NCBI GenBank assembly: GCA_031373545.1 | Contig: JANMMT010000182.1 | Span: 1-20,087, forward strand | Direction of reading: 5' to 3' | DNA: 20,087 nt | Source of the DNA: JADCCX01 sp031373545 | Lineage (GTDB): Bacteria > Pseudomonadota > Alphaproteobacteria > Rhizobiales > Beijerinckiaceae | Part shown: positions 12,249-20,080 of the stretch, one piece after another | Layout: every line of letters starts with the position of its first letter | How positions within the stretch are numbered: the first letter of the stretch is position 1 | Notes under the pieces: model-generated | What the model was told of the DNA's origin: nothing | Seen by the model: only the letters and a program-made list of their open reading frames with translations | Databases searched by the model: none | Made by a program: the position numbers and the translations under genes

Positions 12249-14213
12249 TTAAAATCCGGTCAGTTCACTGTTTTTCACGGGTGGTATCGCCGGTTTTCCC
12301 AGAATGCGGCTGATGATCGTTGTCAGCGTCGCGCCATCATTGTCGAACCCGCCGTGGCTTGTGCTGGCGCAGACCTTGCCACCCGTCTTGGCGTAGATCA
12401 CATCCAGCGCTGGCCAAGCGGGCAGATCGGCGCTGAATTTCTCCATGCCTGCGAGGTTGCCGTCTGTCGGCTCGAAAGCGTTGGAGACGAGGTAGAGCAG
12501 CGATTTGTTGTAGCGCAGCAGCGGCAAGGCGCTGAAGCCCACGATGTCCTCCTTCTCGATTTTGTCCGGGAGGTTGTAGAGATGAATGGGCGTGCCATTG
12601 TGGGCAGCGGCCTTGTAGGCTTCCTTGAGCAGCGCAACCTGGCAGGCGGCAGCCATCAGGTGGATGCTGTCTATCCGCAAGGTCTTGAGTGCCGAACGTG
12701 CCAGCCAGTCCAGCAGATATCCCACCAGGATGGAGCCGGCGCTGTGGGCCACAATGTGGATTCTGGGTGGGTTCGGAGCCGTCGCGAGCTTGGACAGGAC
12801 CGGAAGCATGCCCTCAATGCCGCCGCCGAACGGGGCCTGTGCCGTGAAGGCATTGGCCGCATCCTCCTTGATGTGCCGCCAGACACGCGCGCCGCCCAGC
12901 GTCCTGGCGGTCTGCTCGAATACGGCGTCGGAGATGTCTGAGGCGATGCCCCCCATGCGGGACTCGAGCGTCGACCCTGCCTTCTGAAAGACCTCGCCCA
13001 GAAAATCCGTGCCCCACATCATGTGCAGGTTGTAGATGCCGTAGCGCTTGAACACGGGGCGCATGCCGGCGATGCGGTGCGCCTCGTCGTTGAGCCCGTT
13101 CAGCCCGCCGTGGGCGTAAATCATCAGGTGCTGGTAACCCTTCCCGCCATTGCTCGCCGGATCGAGGATGGCCTTGGCGGTCTCGGCCATGTCGGGTGTG
13201 GCGAAGGGGTCTTTCTTTTGCAGGATGCCGTCATCGATGTTGATGAAATGGCCCTTGATGTCCTGCGTGGAAACAGGGGGCCGCCCGAACGCATCCCGCT
13301 TGTTGTCCGCCAGCAGGGCCTGGCGCGCGACCAGCCCGAAGGCGGAGGGCGCTGTCACCGCCAGTTGCAGCACCCAGGCATCCACCACATTGGCGGCCCA
13401 ATCCCCGTAGCTCCAATGGGCGCGGCCCTTGTCGACCCATGCAGAGCCCCATGAATTGAGTACAATGAAGCCTTCGGCGTCATATCCGACGATGGCAAAG
13501 GCGTGTCCGCCAATGGTGGGGGCTTCAGGCGTGAAGCTGATGGCCTTGCTCCCATTGCTCTTTTTGGGATTGCTCCACCCCTTGTGGATGATGGCGGAGA
13601 CATAGATCGCCCCCACCTCGTTGATGGCGGCGTGGTAATCGTTGATCTCCGGGCGCAGGCGATAATAAGCGCCCAGCCGTGTGTTGCGTGCATTCTTGCT
13701 CTGCACCACCGACGGCTCCCATGTGAGCGGCAGCGGATCGAAGGCCGCCAGCGTGCGGGCGCAGACACCGTGGCGCGAAAGGCCCTTCAATGCACCCCGA
13801 ATGCTGGAACCCTCATAGCCCGTACCGTCCCACTCATCATTCAGCTTGGCCATGTGGTAGAGCATCATCGGGCTCGCGGGGGGGATTGTGCTGGCTGATC
13901 TGAGATGCAGTGCGTCCAAAACATGCGCGAGGCTGAAGCCCGTGCAGGCCTGGCTCGCGCCCTGGTTACCCACCTCGAACCCCTTTGGAATGTCCAGATC
14001 ATATATCGGGGTCAGCGCGCGCAGGGTGGGCTCATACATGCGGTCGCGCAGATCGGGCATGTCGGGCAAGGCCGTGAGCTTGAATGCGCCCAGCGAAGGT
14101 GCCTGGGGGCTGAAGACATGGCCGCGCCGCTCAAGGTGGGTCACGCGGCGACGGGGTGGCGCGGCCTGAGCGCCTGCGCGCGTGCCTGTCGAAGTCTTCA
14201 CTTGTCTGGCCAT
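12249..14213 (-). CDS. Papain-like (C1) cysteine protease fused to an alpha/beta-hydrolase-like domain
   Basis: A 654-aa protein with no signal peptide and a basic, Ala/Pro-rich N-terminus. Residues ~45-290 form a C1 peptidase. A PDLRDR entry motif is followed by GNQGASQACTGFS with oxyanion Gln84 and nucleophile Cys90. GGHAFAIVGYD supplies His237, and VLNSWGSAWVDKG supplies Asn253, so the full catalytic set is present. Residues ~355-640 look like an alpha/beta hydrolase. YAHGGLNG (His368-Gly) could form the oxyanion region. IHIVAHSAGS carries the nucleophile-elbow Ser491 (Ala-His-Ser-Ala-Gly). STSHGGFDND offers a catalytic His620, with the acid possibly Asp550. Two independent hydrolases in one chain is unusual; substrate is unknown. 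GGGAG lies 7 nt before the start. The NAPE-PLD-like gene ends 90 nt upstream on the same strand with no terminator between, so co-transcription is plausible. Confidence -1.
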   Translation of the reverse strand: MARQVKTSTGTRAGAQAAPPRRRVTHLERRGHVFSPQAPSLGAFKLTALPDMPDLRDRMYEPTLRALTPIYDLDIPKGFEVGNQGASQACTGFSLAHVLDALHLRSASTIPPASPMMLYHMAKLNDEWDGTGYEGSSIRGALKGLSRHGVCARTLAAFDPLPLTWEPSVVQSKNARNTRLGAYYRLRPEINDYHAAINEVGAIYVSAIIHKGWSNPKKSNGSKAISFTPEAPTIGGHAFAIVGYDAEGFIVLNSWGSAWVDKGRAHWSYGDWAANVVDAWVLQLAVTAPSAFGLVARQALLADNKRDAFGRPPVSTQDIKGHFINIDDGILQKKDPFATPDMAETAKAILDPASNGGKGYQHLMIYAHGGLNGLNDEAHRIAGMRPVFKRYGIYNLHMMWGTDFLGEVFQKAGSTLESRMGGIASDISDAVFEQTARTLGGARVWRHIKEDAANAFTAQAPFGGGIEGMLPVLSKLATAPNPPRIHIVAHSAGSILVGYLLDWLARSALKTLRIDSIHLMAAACQVALLKEAYKAAAHNGTPIHLYNLPDKIEKEDIVGFSALPLLRYNKSLLYLVSNAFEPTDGNLAGMEKFSADLPAWPALDVIYAKTGGKVCASTSHGGFDNDGATLTTIISRILGKPAIPPVKNSELTGF

Positions 14214-14303
14214 CGCTCAACTCCCGGCATGCAGCGATGAATTGAACGCCAGTGTGGGTCAGGCTTCAAGTGGCGTTGGCATCCGGGCAACGAAAAAAGC
14301 GCT

Positions 14304-15377
14304 TCAGCCTGATCCCTCCCACACCTCGCCGGGTTGGAACGCGCGAAAGCGCTGCGGTTCGATGGAGGTGGCGGCAAGTGCTGCGGTGAGTGCCTCGCGC
14401 GGGCGCTCAACCCCTTCGTTGGTGAGGTTGAAGGTACCCCAGTGATGGCCGATGGCCTGCGCGGCGCCCAGCTCCTGAAACACCTTTACCGCTTCTTCGG
14501 GGTTCATGTGTTGCTCGGCCATGAACCAGCGCGGTTCGTAGGCGCCGATGGGCAGGAGGGCGAGGCGAAAGCCGCCGTACTTGGCGCACGCCGCCGGGAA
14601 GATCGAGTCCGTGTCATAGCCCGTGTCGCCGCAGCAATAGATATTGCCGCCAGGGGCCTGAATGACAAAGTTGCACCACAGCGCCATGAACCTGTCGGTT
14701 AAACCCCGCGCTGACCAGTGGAGTGTCGGTTCCAGCGTCACGCGCACGGTGTCGGACAACGCAATGCTCTCGCCCCAATCATGGGCGGTGGCCACGCTCA
14801 GCGACGTATCTGTGCCGCGCAGGATCGCATCGTTGCCCAAGGGCACGATCAGGCGCGGATTGAAGCGCGCCACCAGCCGCGCCAGCGTCGCCACATCGAG
14901 ATGGTCATAGTGGTTGTGCGTCACCAGCACCGCGTCGATGGGGGGCAGGTCGTCAAAGGCGATGCCGGGCGGATTGACGCGCCTGGGGCCAGCAAAACGC
15001 ACGGGGCTGGCCCGCTCGGACCAGACCGGATCCATCAGGATGTTGAGGCCCGCGGTCTGGATCAGGTAAGTGGCGTGGCCCACCAGTATGACGCGCAAGC
15101 CATCCACACGCGCCGGGGGCTTGTCGCTAAAAGGGCTGGGAAAGCTGGAAGGCCAGGCTTCCTTCCCGCCGCCGAACTGCCATTTCAGCAGGTCCATGCG
15201 CGACTTGTCCTTGAAGTTGGCGCGCCCCGGGGAATAGAACTTCACCCCGTCGAAATGGTCTGTCACGGGGCCGCTGTAATAGGGGTTCATCGCAGGGCGG
15301 GTCATGGCAAAGGCGCTCCAGCCGGTTCCGGCCAAGGCCGTGACACCTAGGGCTTTGAGAAGTTTGCGTCGATTCAT
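14304..15377 (-). CDS. NAPE-PLD-like metallo-beta-lactamase-fold hydrolase with Tat signal
   Basis: A 357-aa protein starting MNRRKLLKALG, a compact twin-arginine signal (Arg3-Arg4) with a short hydrophobic core ending near residue 24, so it is probably periplasmic or membrane-held. The metallo-beta-lactamase fold carries the zinc motif HNHYDH (154-159). CGDTGYD supplies the bridging Asp. The segment LLPIGAYEPRWF, the QHMNPEEAV motif and the HHWGTF His ligand are characteristic of the N-acyl-phosphatidylethanolamine phospholipase D (NAPE-PLD)/RomA-like branch. Activity on phospholipids is therefore plausible but not shown; some bacterial relatives are annotated as L-ascorbate-6-phosphate lactonase-like. 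No strong ribosome binding site is seen. It is divergent from ffh and upstream of the protease/hydrolase fusion on the same strand. Confidence -1.
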   Translation of the reverse strand: MNRRKLLKALGVTALAGTGWSAFAMTRPAMNPYYSGPVTDHFDGVKFYSPGRANFKDKSRMDLLKWQFGGGKEAWPSSFPSPFSDKPPARVDGLRVILVGHATYLIQTAGLNILMDPVWSERASPVRFAGPRRVNPPGIAFDDLPPIDAVLVTHNHYDHLDVATLARLVARFNPRLIVPLGNDAILRGTDTSLSVATAHDWGESIALSDTVRVTLEPTLHWSARGLTDRFMALWCNFVIQAPGGNIYCCGDTGYDTDSIFPAACAKYGGFRLALLPIGAYEPRWFMAEQHMNPEEAVKVFQELGAAQAIGHHWGTFNLTNEGVERPREALTAALAATSIEPQRFRAFQPGEVWEGSG

Positions 15378-15453
15378 GGTTTCTGGACCAAATTCATGGA
15401 CAGGGAGATAGTCTGTCCAGCAGTAGGAGCAAGGGGAACCGCAGCGCCTGACA

Positions 15454-15482
15454 TTGACAAATTCGTGCTGATCCGTGATGGA
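15454..15482 (+). promoter_or_regulatory. Possible promoter upstream of ffh
   Basis: Consensus -35 TTGACA at 15454-15459. The hexamer 17 bp downstream (15477-15482, GATGGA) is a poor -10. If used, the leader to ffh would be about 130 nt and would contain the hairpin at 15547-15575. Weak support. Confidence -1.
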
Positions 15483-15546
15483 GACCCCAGAAATCAGTCA
15501 CACGCTGACTTCGAGCCACCATCCGTCCCGAGAGGCCGGAGGTCAA

Positions 15547-15575
15547 AGCCCCGCAGCGCGTTGCGCCTCGGGGCT
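15547..15575 (+). other. GC-rich hairpin in the ffh leader
   Basis: AGCCCCG (15547-15553) pairs with CGGGGCT (15569-15575), with an inner GCGC/GCGC pair around GTT. No T-tract follows (TCTTCACC), so it is not a convincing terminator. It may be a leader structure, or the remains of one, ahead of the AAAAGGAG ribosome binding site of ffh. Confidence -1.
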
Positions 15576-15619
15576 CTTCACCGTTTGGGCTCGGGTCAGA
15601 AAAAGGAGACACAACACGC

Positions 15620-17179
15620 ATGTTCGACGGGCTGCAAACGCGCCTTTCCGGCATTTTTGACAAGCTGAAAGGGCGCGGCGCGCTCTCGGAAGCCGATGTC
15701 AACGAGGCCCTGCGCGAGGTGCGCCGGGCGTTGCTGGAGGCTGACGTCGCGCTTGAAGTGGCGCGGCCCTTCGTCGAGAAGGTGCGCGAGCGGGCGGTTG
15801 GCGCGGATGTGATCAAGTCAGTCACGCCGGGCCAGATGGTCGTCAAGATCGTCAATGACACAATGATCGAGATGCTGGGCTCAACAGCAGAACCCATCGA
15901 TCTCAATGCGCCTGCACCCGTCGCAATTCTGATGGTCGGCCTGCAAGGCTCGGGCAAGACCACCACCACGGGCAAGATCGCCCGGCGTCTCTCCGTGCAG
16001 TTCAAGAAGAAGGTGCTTGTCGCCTCGCTTGACACGCGCCGCCCGGCGGCCATGGAGCAGTTGCAGGTGCTGGCCAAGCAGGTGGAGGTGGATTTCCTCC
16101 CCATCGTGGCGGGGCAGAGCGCGGTACAGATTGCCCGGCGCGCGCAGGATGCGGCCCGTCTGGGCGGCTATGATGTGCTGCTGCTCGACACGGCGGGTCG
16201 CACCACCGTCGACATGGAGCTGATGGCGGAAGTGGCCGAGGTGAAGGCCGCCACCAACCCGCACGAGGTGCTGCTGGTGGCCGATGCGCTGACAGGGCAG
16301 GACGCGGTGAAAACCGCGAGTGCCTTTGAGGCGCAGGTGGGCATTACGGGCATCGTGCTGACCCGCGTGGACGGGGACGGGCGCGGCGGTGCGGCGCTCT
16401 CCATGCGCTGGGTCACGGGCAAGCCGATCAAGCTCATGGGCGTGGGCGAAAAGGTCGATGCACTGGAAGACTTCCACCCCCAGCGCATCGCGGGCCGCAT
16501 TCTGGGCATGGGCGATATTGTCAGCCTGGTGGAGCGCGCCGCCCAAACCATCGATCAGGATCAGGCCGCCGCGCTGGCGCAGAAGATGCGCTCAGGCCGT
16601 ATGGACCTCAGCGATTTCCGCACGCAGCTCCAGCAGATGCAGAAGCTCGGCGGCCTTGGCGGCGTGATGGGCATGCTGCCCGGTATTGGCAAGATGCAGT
16701 CGCAACTCGCCAACTCGGGCATGAACGACGGCGTGCTCAAAAAATACGTCGCCATCATCAACTCCATGACGCCGTGGGAGCGCACGCACCCCGATGATCT
16801 GAAGCACAGCCGCAAGCAACGCATCGCCAAGGGCTCGGGCAGCACGGCCGCCGAAATCAACCAAATGCTGAAGATGCACCGCGGCATGGCCGACATGATG
16901 AAAATGATGGGCGGCGGGGCCAAGCGTGGCCCGATGCAGGGCCTGAAAAACATGTTCGGCATGGGGGGCGGAGGAGGTCTGGGCGGTGGCGGCATGCCGA
17001 GCCCAGAGCAGATTGCCGAAATGCAGAAGAGTATGGGCGGCAAAATGCCGTCGCTCGGTGCACCGCCGCCCGGTCTGGGAGGCCCTATGTCGGGTCTGCC
17101 CGGCTCAGGCTTGCCGGGCCTTGGCGCCAAATCCCCCTTTCCTCCGGGCATCAACCCGTTCGGAGCTAAAAAGAAGTAA
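15620..17179 (+). CDS. ffh: Signal recognition particle protein Ffh
   Basis: A 519-aa GTPase that binds 4.5S RNA and signal sequences emerging from the ribosome, and docks with FtsY for co-translational membrane insertion. The N domain spans about 1-85. The G domain has GLQGSGKTTTTGK (107-119), DTRRPAAMEQL, DTAGR (190-194) and TRVDGDGRGGAAL (248-260). The Arg in TRVD replaces the usual Lys, as is common in alphaproteobacteria. The methionine-rich M domain (about 300-430) includes the RNA-binding helix-turn-helix (SMTPWERTHPDDL, SRKQRIAKGSG, EINQMLKMHRGM). The C-terminal ~85 residues are a Gly/Pro/Met-rich tail longer than in E. coli Ffh. AAAAGGAG lies about 11 nt before the ATG. It is first in the ffh-rpsP-rimM-trmD cluster. 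Confidence -1.
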   Translation: MFDGLQTRLSGIFDKLKGRGALSEADVNEALREVRRALLEADVALEVARPFVEKVRERAVGADVIKSVTPGQMVVKIVNDTMIEMLGSTAEPIDLNAPAPVAILMVGLQGSGKTTTTGKIARRLSVQFKKKVLVASLDTRRPAAMEQLQVLAKQVEVDFLPIVAGQSAVQIARRAQDAARLGGYDVLLLDTAGRTTVDMELMAEVAEVKAATNPHEVLLVADALTGQDAVKTASAFEAQVGITGIVLTRVDGDGRGGAALSMRWVTGKPIKLMGVGEKVDALEDFHPQRIAGRILGMGDIVSLVERAAQTIDQDQAAALAQKMRSGRMDLSDFRTQLQQMQKLGGLGGVMGMLPGIGKMQSQLANSGMNDGVLKKYVAIINSMTPWERTHPDDLKHSRKQRIAKGSGSTAAEINQMLKMHRGMADMMKMMGGGAKRGPMQGLKNMFGMGGGGGLGGGGMPSPEQIAEMQKSMGGKMPSLGAPPPGLGGPMSGLPGSGLPGLGAKSPFPPGINPFGAKKK

Positions 17180-17219
17180 CTCGACCCTCAATTCACGTTC
17201 AAACCAAAGGAAACCAACA

Positions 17220-17594
17220 ATGCCTCTTAAAATTCGTCTCGCCCGTGGCGGCGCCAAAAAGCGCCCTTACTACCGCATCGTGATTGCCGAAGCGACGGCC
17301 CCGCGCGATGGCCGTTTTATCGAAAAGATCGGCACCTTCGACCCCATGAAAGCCAAGGATGCGCCCGACCGCGTGGTGCTCGACCTTGAAAAGGCCAAGG
17401 AATGGCTGACCAAGGGCGCGCAGCCCACCGATCGCGTGCTGCGCTTCCTCGATCAGGCAGGCCTGATGAAGCGCCCCGTGCGCAACAACCCCGAGAAGGC
17501 CAAGCCAGGCACCAAGGCGCTGGAGCGCATCGCCGAGCGTGAGAAGAAGGCGCTGGCCGCCATCGCCGCCGAGCCTGCTGCTGCGGCTGAGTGA
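17220..17594 (+). CDS. rpsP: 30S ribosomal protein S16
   Basis: A 124-aa ribosomal protein binding 16S rRNA in the 30S body and aiding assembly. It opens with the invariant MPLKIRLARGGAKKRPYYRI, then DGRFIEKIGTFDPM, and the WLTKGAQPTDRV segment typical of S16. The alphaproteobacterial C-terminal extension (about residues 85-124) is Lys/Ala/Glu-rich, ending in an Ala-rich tail (AAIAAEPAAAAE). AAAGGA lies upstream of ATG 17220, which is 40 nt after the ffh stop, consistent with a single operon. A longer in-frame reading upstream into ffh is not used. Confidence -1.
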   Translation: MPLKIRLARGGAKKRPYYRIVIAEATAPRDGRFIEKIGTFDPMKAKDAPDRVVLDLEKAKEWLTKGAQPTDRVLRFLDQAGLMKRPVRNNPEKAKPGTKALERIAEREKKALAAIAAEPAAAAE

Positions 17595-17626
17595 GCGCAA
17601 CTGACCGGGGAGGCGAGCCACGCAGC

Positions 17627-18154
17627 ATGACACTGCCAAACACCTCTCCCCTCGTCATTTTGGGCACCATTGGCCGCCCGCACGGTGTGCGCGGCGAGCT
17701 GCGGGTCAAATCCGAGACGGCGGACCCGCTGGACATCGGCACCTATGGCCCGCTGACGCTACCCGGTGGGCGGGTGCTCAAACCCCTCTCCGTGCGCCAG
17801 GGGGGCGAGGTGGTCATCATGCGCTTCGAGGGCGTGAATGATCGTAACGCGGCGGAAGCGCTGACCAACAAGACCCTCGCCGTCGCCCGCGCCGTGCTGC
17901 CCGAGGCGGAGGAGGATGAGTTCTACCATGCCGATCTGGTGGGCCTCACCTGCGTGACGGCGGACGGTGCACCCGTCGGCCTCGTGGCTGCGGTGCAGAA
18001 CTTCGGCGCGGGGGACTTGCTGGACATCAAGCCGCCGTCCGGCCCCAACCTTTCACTCGGGTTCACCAAGGCCAATGTGCCCGTGGTGGACATCAAGGGC
18101 GGCAAGCTTGTGGTCGTGCTGCCAGAAACGGTGGATGTGAAGGACGAGGCGTGA
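17627..18154 (+). CDS. rimM: 16S rRNA processing/ribosome maturation factor RimM
   Basis: A 175-aa factor that binds S19 and helps mature the 30S head. The N-terminal RimM barrel shows ILGTIGRPHGVRGELRVKSE (about 11-30) and VVIMRFEGVNDRNAAEALTN. The C-terminal PRC barrel begins at EFYHADLVGL (about 96) and includes LVAAVQNFGAGDLLDI and NVPVVDIKGGKLVV, all family marks. I chose ATG 17627, which begins MTLPNTSPLVILG; GGGGAGG lies 13 nt upstream, rather far. A GTG at 17591 overlapping the rpsP stop (GTGA) would add 12 residues with no ribosome binding site, and cannot be excluded. The stop overlaps the trmD start. Confidence -1.
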   Translation: MTLPNTSPLVILGTIGRPHGVRGELRVKSETADPLDIGTYGPLTLPGGRVLKPLSVRQGGEVVIMRFEGVNDRNAAEALTNKTLAVARAVLPEAEEDEFYHADLVGLTCVTADGAPVGLVAAVQNFGAGDLLDIKPPSGPNLSLGFTKANVPVVDIKGGKLVVVLPETVDVKDEA

Positions 18155-18849
18155 GCTTTCACGCCACCATTCTCACGCTGTTTCCAGCCATGTTTCCCGG
18201 CTCTCTCGGGCAAAGCCTGGCGGGGGATGCGCTGGCGCGGGGGCTCTGGTCACTGGAGACCAAGGACATCCGCGACCATGGCATGGGCCGGCACCGCAAG
18301 GTGGATGACACGCCCGCAGGCGGTGGGGCCGGGCTGGTCATCCGCGCGGATGTGCTGGCGGCGGCCATTGATGCGACGGTACCCGTCGGTGACCTGCGCC
18401 CGCGCCTGCTCATGTCGCCGCGTGGGCGGTTGTTCTCGCAGGGCGAAGCGCGCCGGCTGGCGACAGGCGCAGGCGTTGTCATCATCTGCGGGCGGTTCGA
18501 AGGCGTGGACGAGCGCGTGATTGCGGCGCGGCGCCTGGAGGAGGTTTCCATCGGCGATTATGTGCTCTCGGGCGGCGAGCCTGCGGCTCTGACCATACTG
18601 GATGCGAGCGTCCGCCTCATCCCCGGCGTGATGGGCAAGCTGGAATCAGGCACGGAGGAGAGCCACGAGAATGGCCTGCTCGAATATCCGCATTACACCA
18701 AACCGCGTGAGTTCGAAGGCGTCGTCATCCCCGATGTGCTGGTGTCGGGTGATCACGCGGCCGTGGCGCGCTGGCGAAAGGCTGAGGCCGAGCGCCTCAC
18801 ACAAGAGCGGCGGCCTGACCTGTGGGCGAAAAAACCACCGCGCCCTTGA
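18151..18849 (+). CDS. trmD: tRNA (guanine-N1-)-methyltransferase TrmD
   Basis: A 232-aa SPOUT-class enzyme that methylates G37 of tRNAs reading CNN codons with S-adenosylmethionine, preventing +1 frameshifting. Motifs are FHATILTLFPAMFPG at the N-terminus, LETKDIRDHGMGRHRKVDDTPAGGGAGLV, and the trefoil-knot segments VIICGRFEGVDERVI and SIGDYVLSGGEPAAL. LESGTEESHENGLLEYPHYTKP, which joins the catalytic and tRNA-binding parts, follows. The start is GTG 18151, overlapping the rimM stop (GTGA), so translation is coupled. Length is typical. In many bacteria rplS comes next; here a lytic transglycosylase follows after about 60 nt. Confidence -1.
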   Translation: MSFHATILTLFPAMFPGSLGQSLAGDALARGLWSLETKDIRDHGMGRHRKVDDTPAGGGAGLVIRADVLAAAIDATVPVGDLRPRLLMSPRGRLFSQGEARRLATGAGVVIICGRFEGVDERVIAARRLEEVSIGDYVLSGGEPAALTILDASVRLIPGVMGKLESGTEESHENGLLEYPHYTKPREFEGVVIPDVLVSGDHAAVARWRKAEAERLTQERRPDLWAKKPPRP

Positions 18850-18910
18850 TTCACGGCAGCGCTTTTGCACCCTACATTGGCCTGATCTGATTCGGGGGAG
18901 ACGCCTGCCC

Positions 18911-20080
18911 ATGCGCCGATTGTTGCCTGCTCTCATGCTGCTTGCCAGCGCCTTGCCCGCAGCGGCGGATTTCGAGTCCTGCGTGGCGGGGTTGCGGTCC
19001 AGCGCCGTGTCGCAGGGCGTCTCCGGCGCCGTGTTCGACCGCGCCATGTCGGGCGTGCAGCCGGATATGGATGTGATCAAGGCCATGAACAACCAGCCGG
19101 AATTCAAGACGCCGATCTGGGATTATCTCGGCTTTCTGGTGGATGAAGAGCGCGTCGAAATGGGTCAGCGCCTGCTGCGCCAGCACGCGAGCACCCTTGC
19201 GGCTGCCGAGCAGCGTTTTGGGGTGGATCGTCACACCATCGTGGCTGTGTGGGGTGTCGAGTCGAATTACGGCCAGCAGCGGGGCAAATGGGCCCTGCCG
19301 CAGGCACTCTCCACGGCGGCGTGCCTGGGCCAGCGGCGCAACGCCTTCTTCCGGGGCGAATTGATCGCGACTCTGAAGATCATCCAGCGCGGGGATTTGC
19401 GCCAAGAACAGCTGTTCGGTTCCTGGGCGGGTGCGTTCGGCCACACGCAGTTCATCCCCACGACGTATCTGCGCCTCGCGGTGGACGGTGACGGCGACGG
19501 GCGGCGGGATCTGGTGGATTCCATTCCCGATGCCCTGCATTCCACCGCCAATTTCATGAAGAGCGCGGGCTGGCAGACCGGTGCGAGTTGGGGTTACGAG
19601 GTGCGCGTGCCGGCTGATTACAGTGGCCCCGTGGGGCGCACGGCGCGCGCGCCCGTTGGCAGCTGGGCTTCGCGCGGGCTGACGAAGGTGGATGGCTCAT
19701 CGCTCACGGGCGGGGGCAATGCCGGGCTCGTGTACCCCGCAAAGGGCGGACCAGGCTTCCTGGTGTTCCGCAATTATGACGCGGCTTACAGCTACAACGG
19801 TGCGGACAGCTACGCGCTCGCCATTTCGCTGCTGTCGGATCGTCTGAGAGGTCGCGCGGGCATTCAGCAGCGCTGGCCGACGGATGATCCGCCGTTGTCG
19901 CGGGCCGAACGGCGCGAATTGCAGCGCCTGCTGACTGCCCGCGGCCATGATGTGGGCGAGCCTGATGGCGCGATCGGGGCCAAGACCCGCGCGGCGATCA
20001 CGGCCGAGGAAGGCCGTGTGGGCCTGCGCCCCAGCGGTCGGCCTGGGGGCAAGATCTTGCAAGCGCTCAGGGGGCGATAA
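18911..20080 (+). CDS. MltB/Slt35-type lytic murein transglycosylase with peptidoglycan-binding domain
   Basis: A 389-aa envelope enzyme that cleaves the MurNAc-GlcNAc bond of peptidoglycan with formation of 1,6-anhydroMurNAc. A Sec signal peptide (MRRLLPALMLLASALPAAA, cleavage after about residue 19) has no lipobox, so it is soluble periplasmic. The catalytic domain shows VAVWGVESNYG with catalytic Glu117. The family segments FFRGELIATLKII, GSWAGAFGHTQFIPTTY and the Asp-rich DGDGDGRRD follow; the last resembles the Slt35 EF-hand-like calcium site. The C-terminal ~65 residues form a peptidoglycan-binding-1-like domain (LSRAERRELQRLLTARGHDV, GAIGAKTRAAI). GGGGAG lies 10 nt before ATG 18911. 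It sits 61 nt after trmD, so it may be cotranscribed with the translation genes or use an unseen promoter in the gap. Confidence -1.
   Translation: MRRLLPALMLLASALPAAADFESCVAGLRSSAVSQGVSGAVFDRAMSGVQPDMDVIKAMNNQPEFKTPIWDYLGFLVDEERVEMGQRLLRQHASTLAAAEQRFGVDRHTIVAVWGVESNYGQQRGKWALPQALSTAACLGQRRNAFFRGELIATLKIIQRGDLRQEQLFGSWAGAFGHTQFIPTTYLRLAVDGDGDGRRDLVDSIPDALHSTANFMKSAGWQTGASWGYEVRVPADYSGPVGRTARAPVGSWASRGLTKVDGSSLTGGGNAGLVYPAKGGPGFLVFRNYDAAYSYNGADSYALAISLLSDRLRGRAGIQQRWPTDDPPLSRAERRELQRLLTARGHDVGEPDGAIGAKTRAAITAEEGRVGLRPSGRPGGKILQALRGR

Noticed and set aside
17591..17626. GTG start at 17591 for rimM
   Set aside because: The added 12 residues do not fit the family start and have no ribosome binding site, though the overlap with the rpsP stop keeps it possible.
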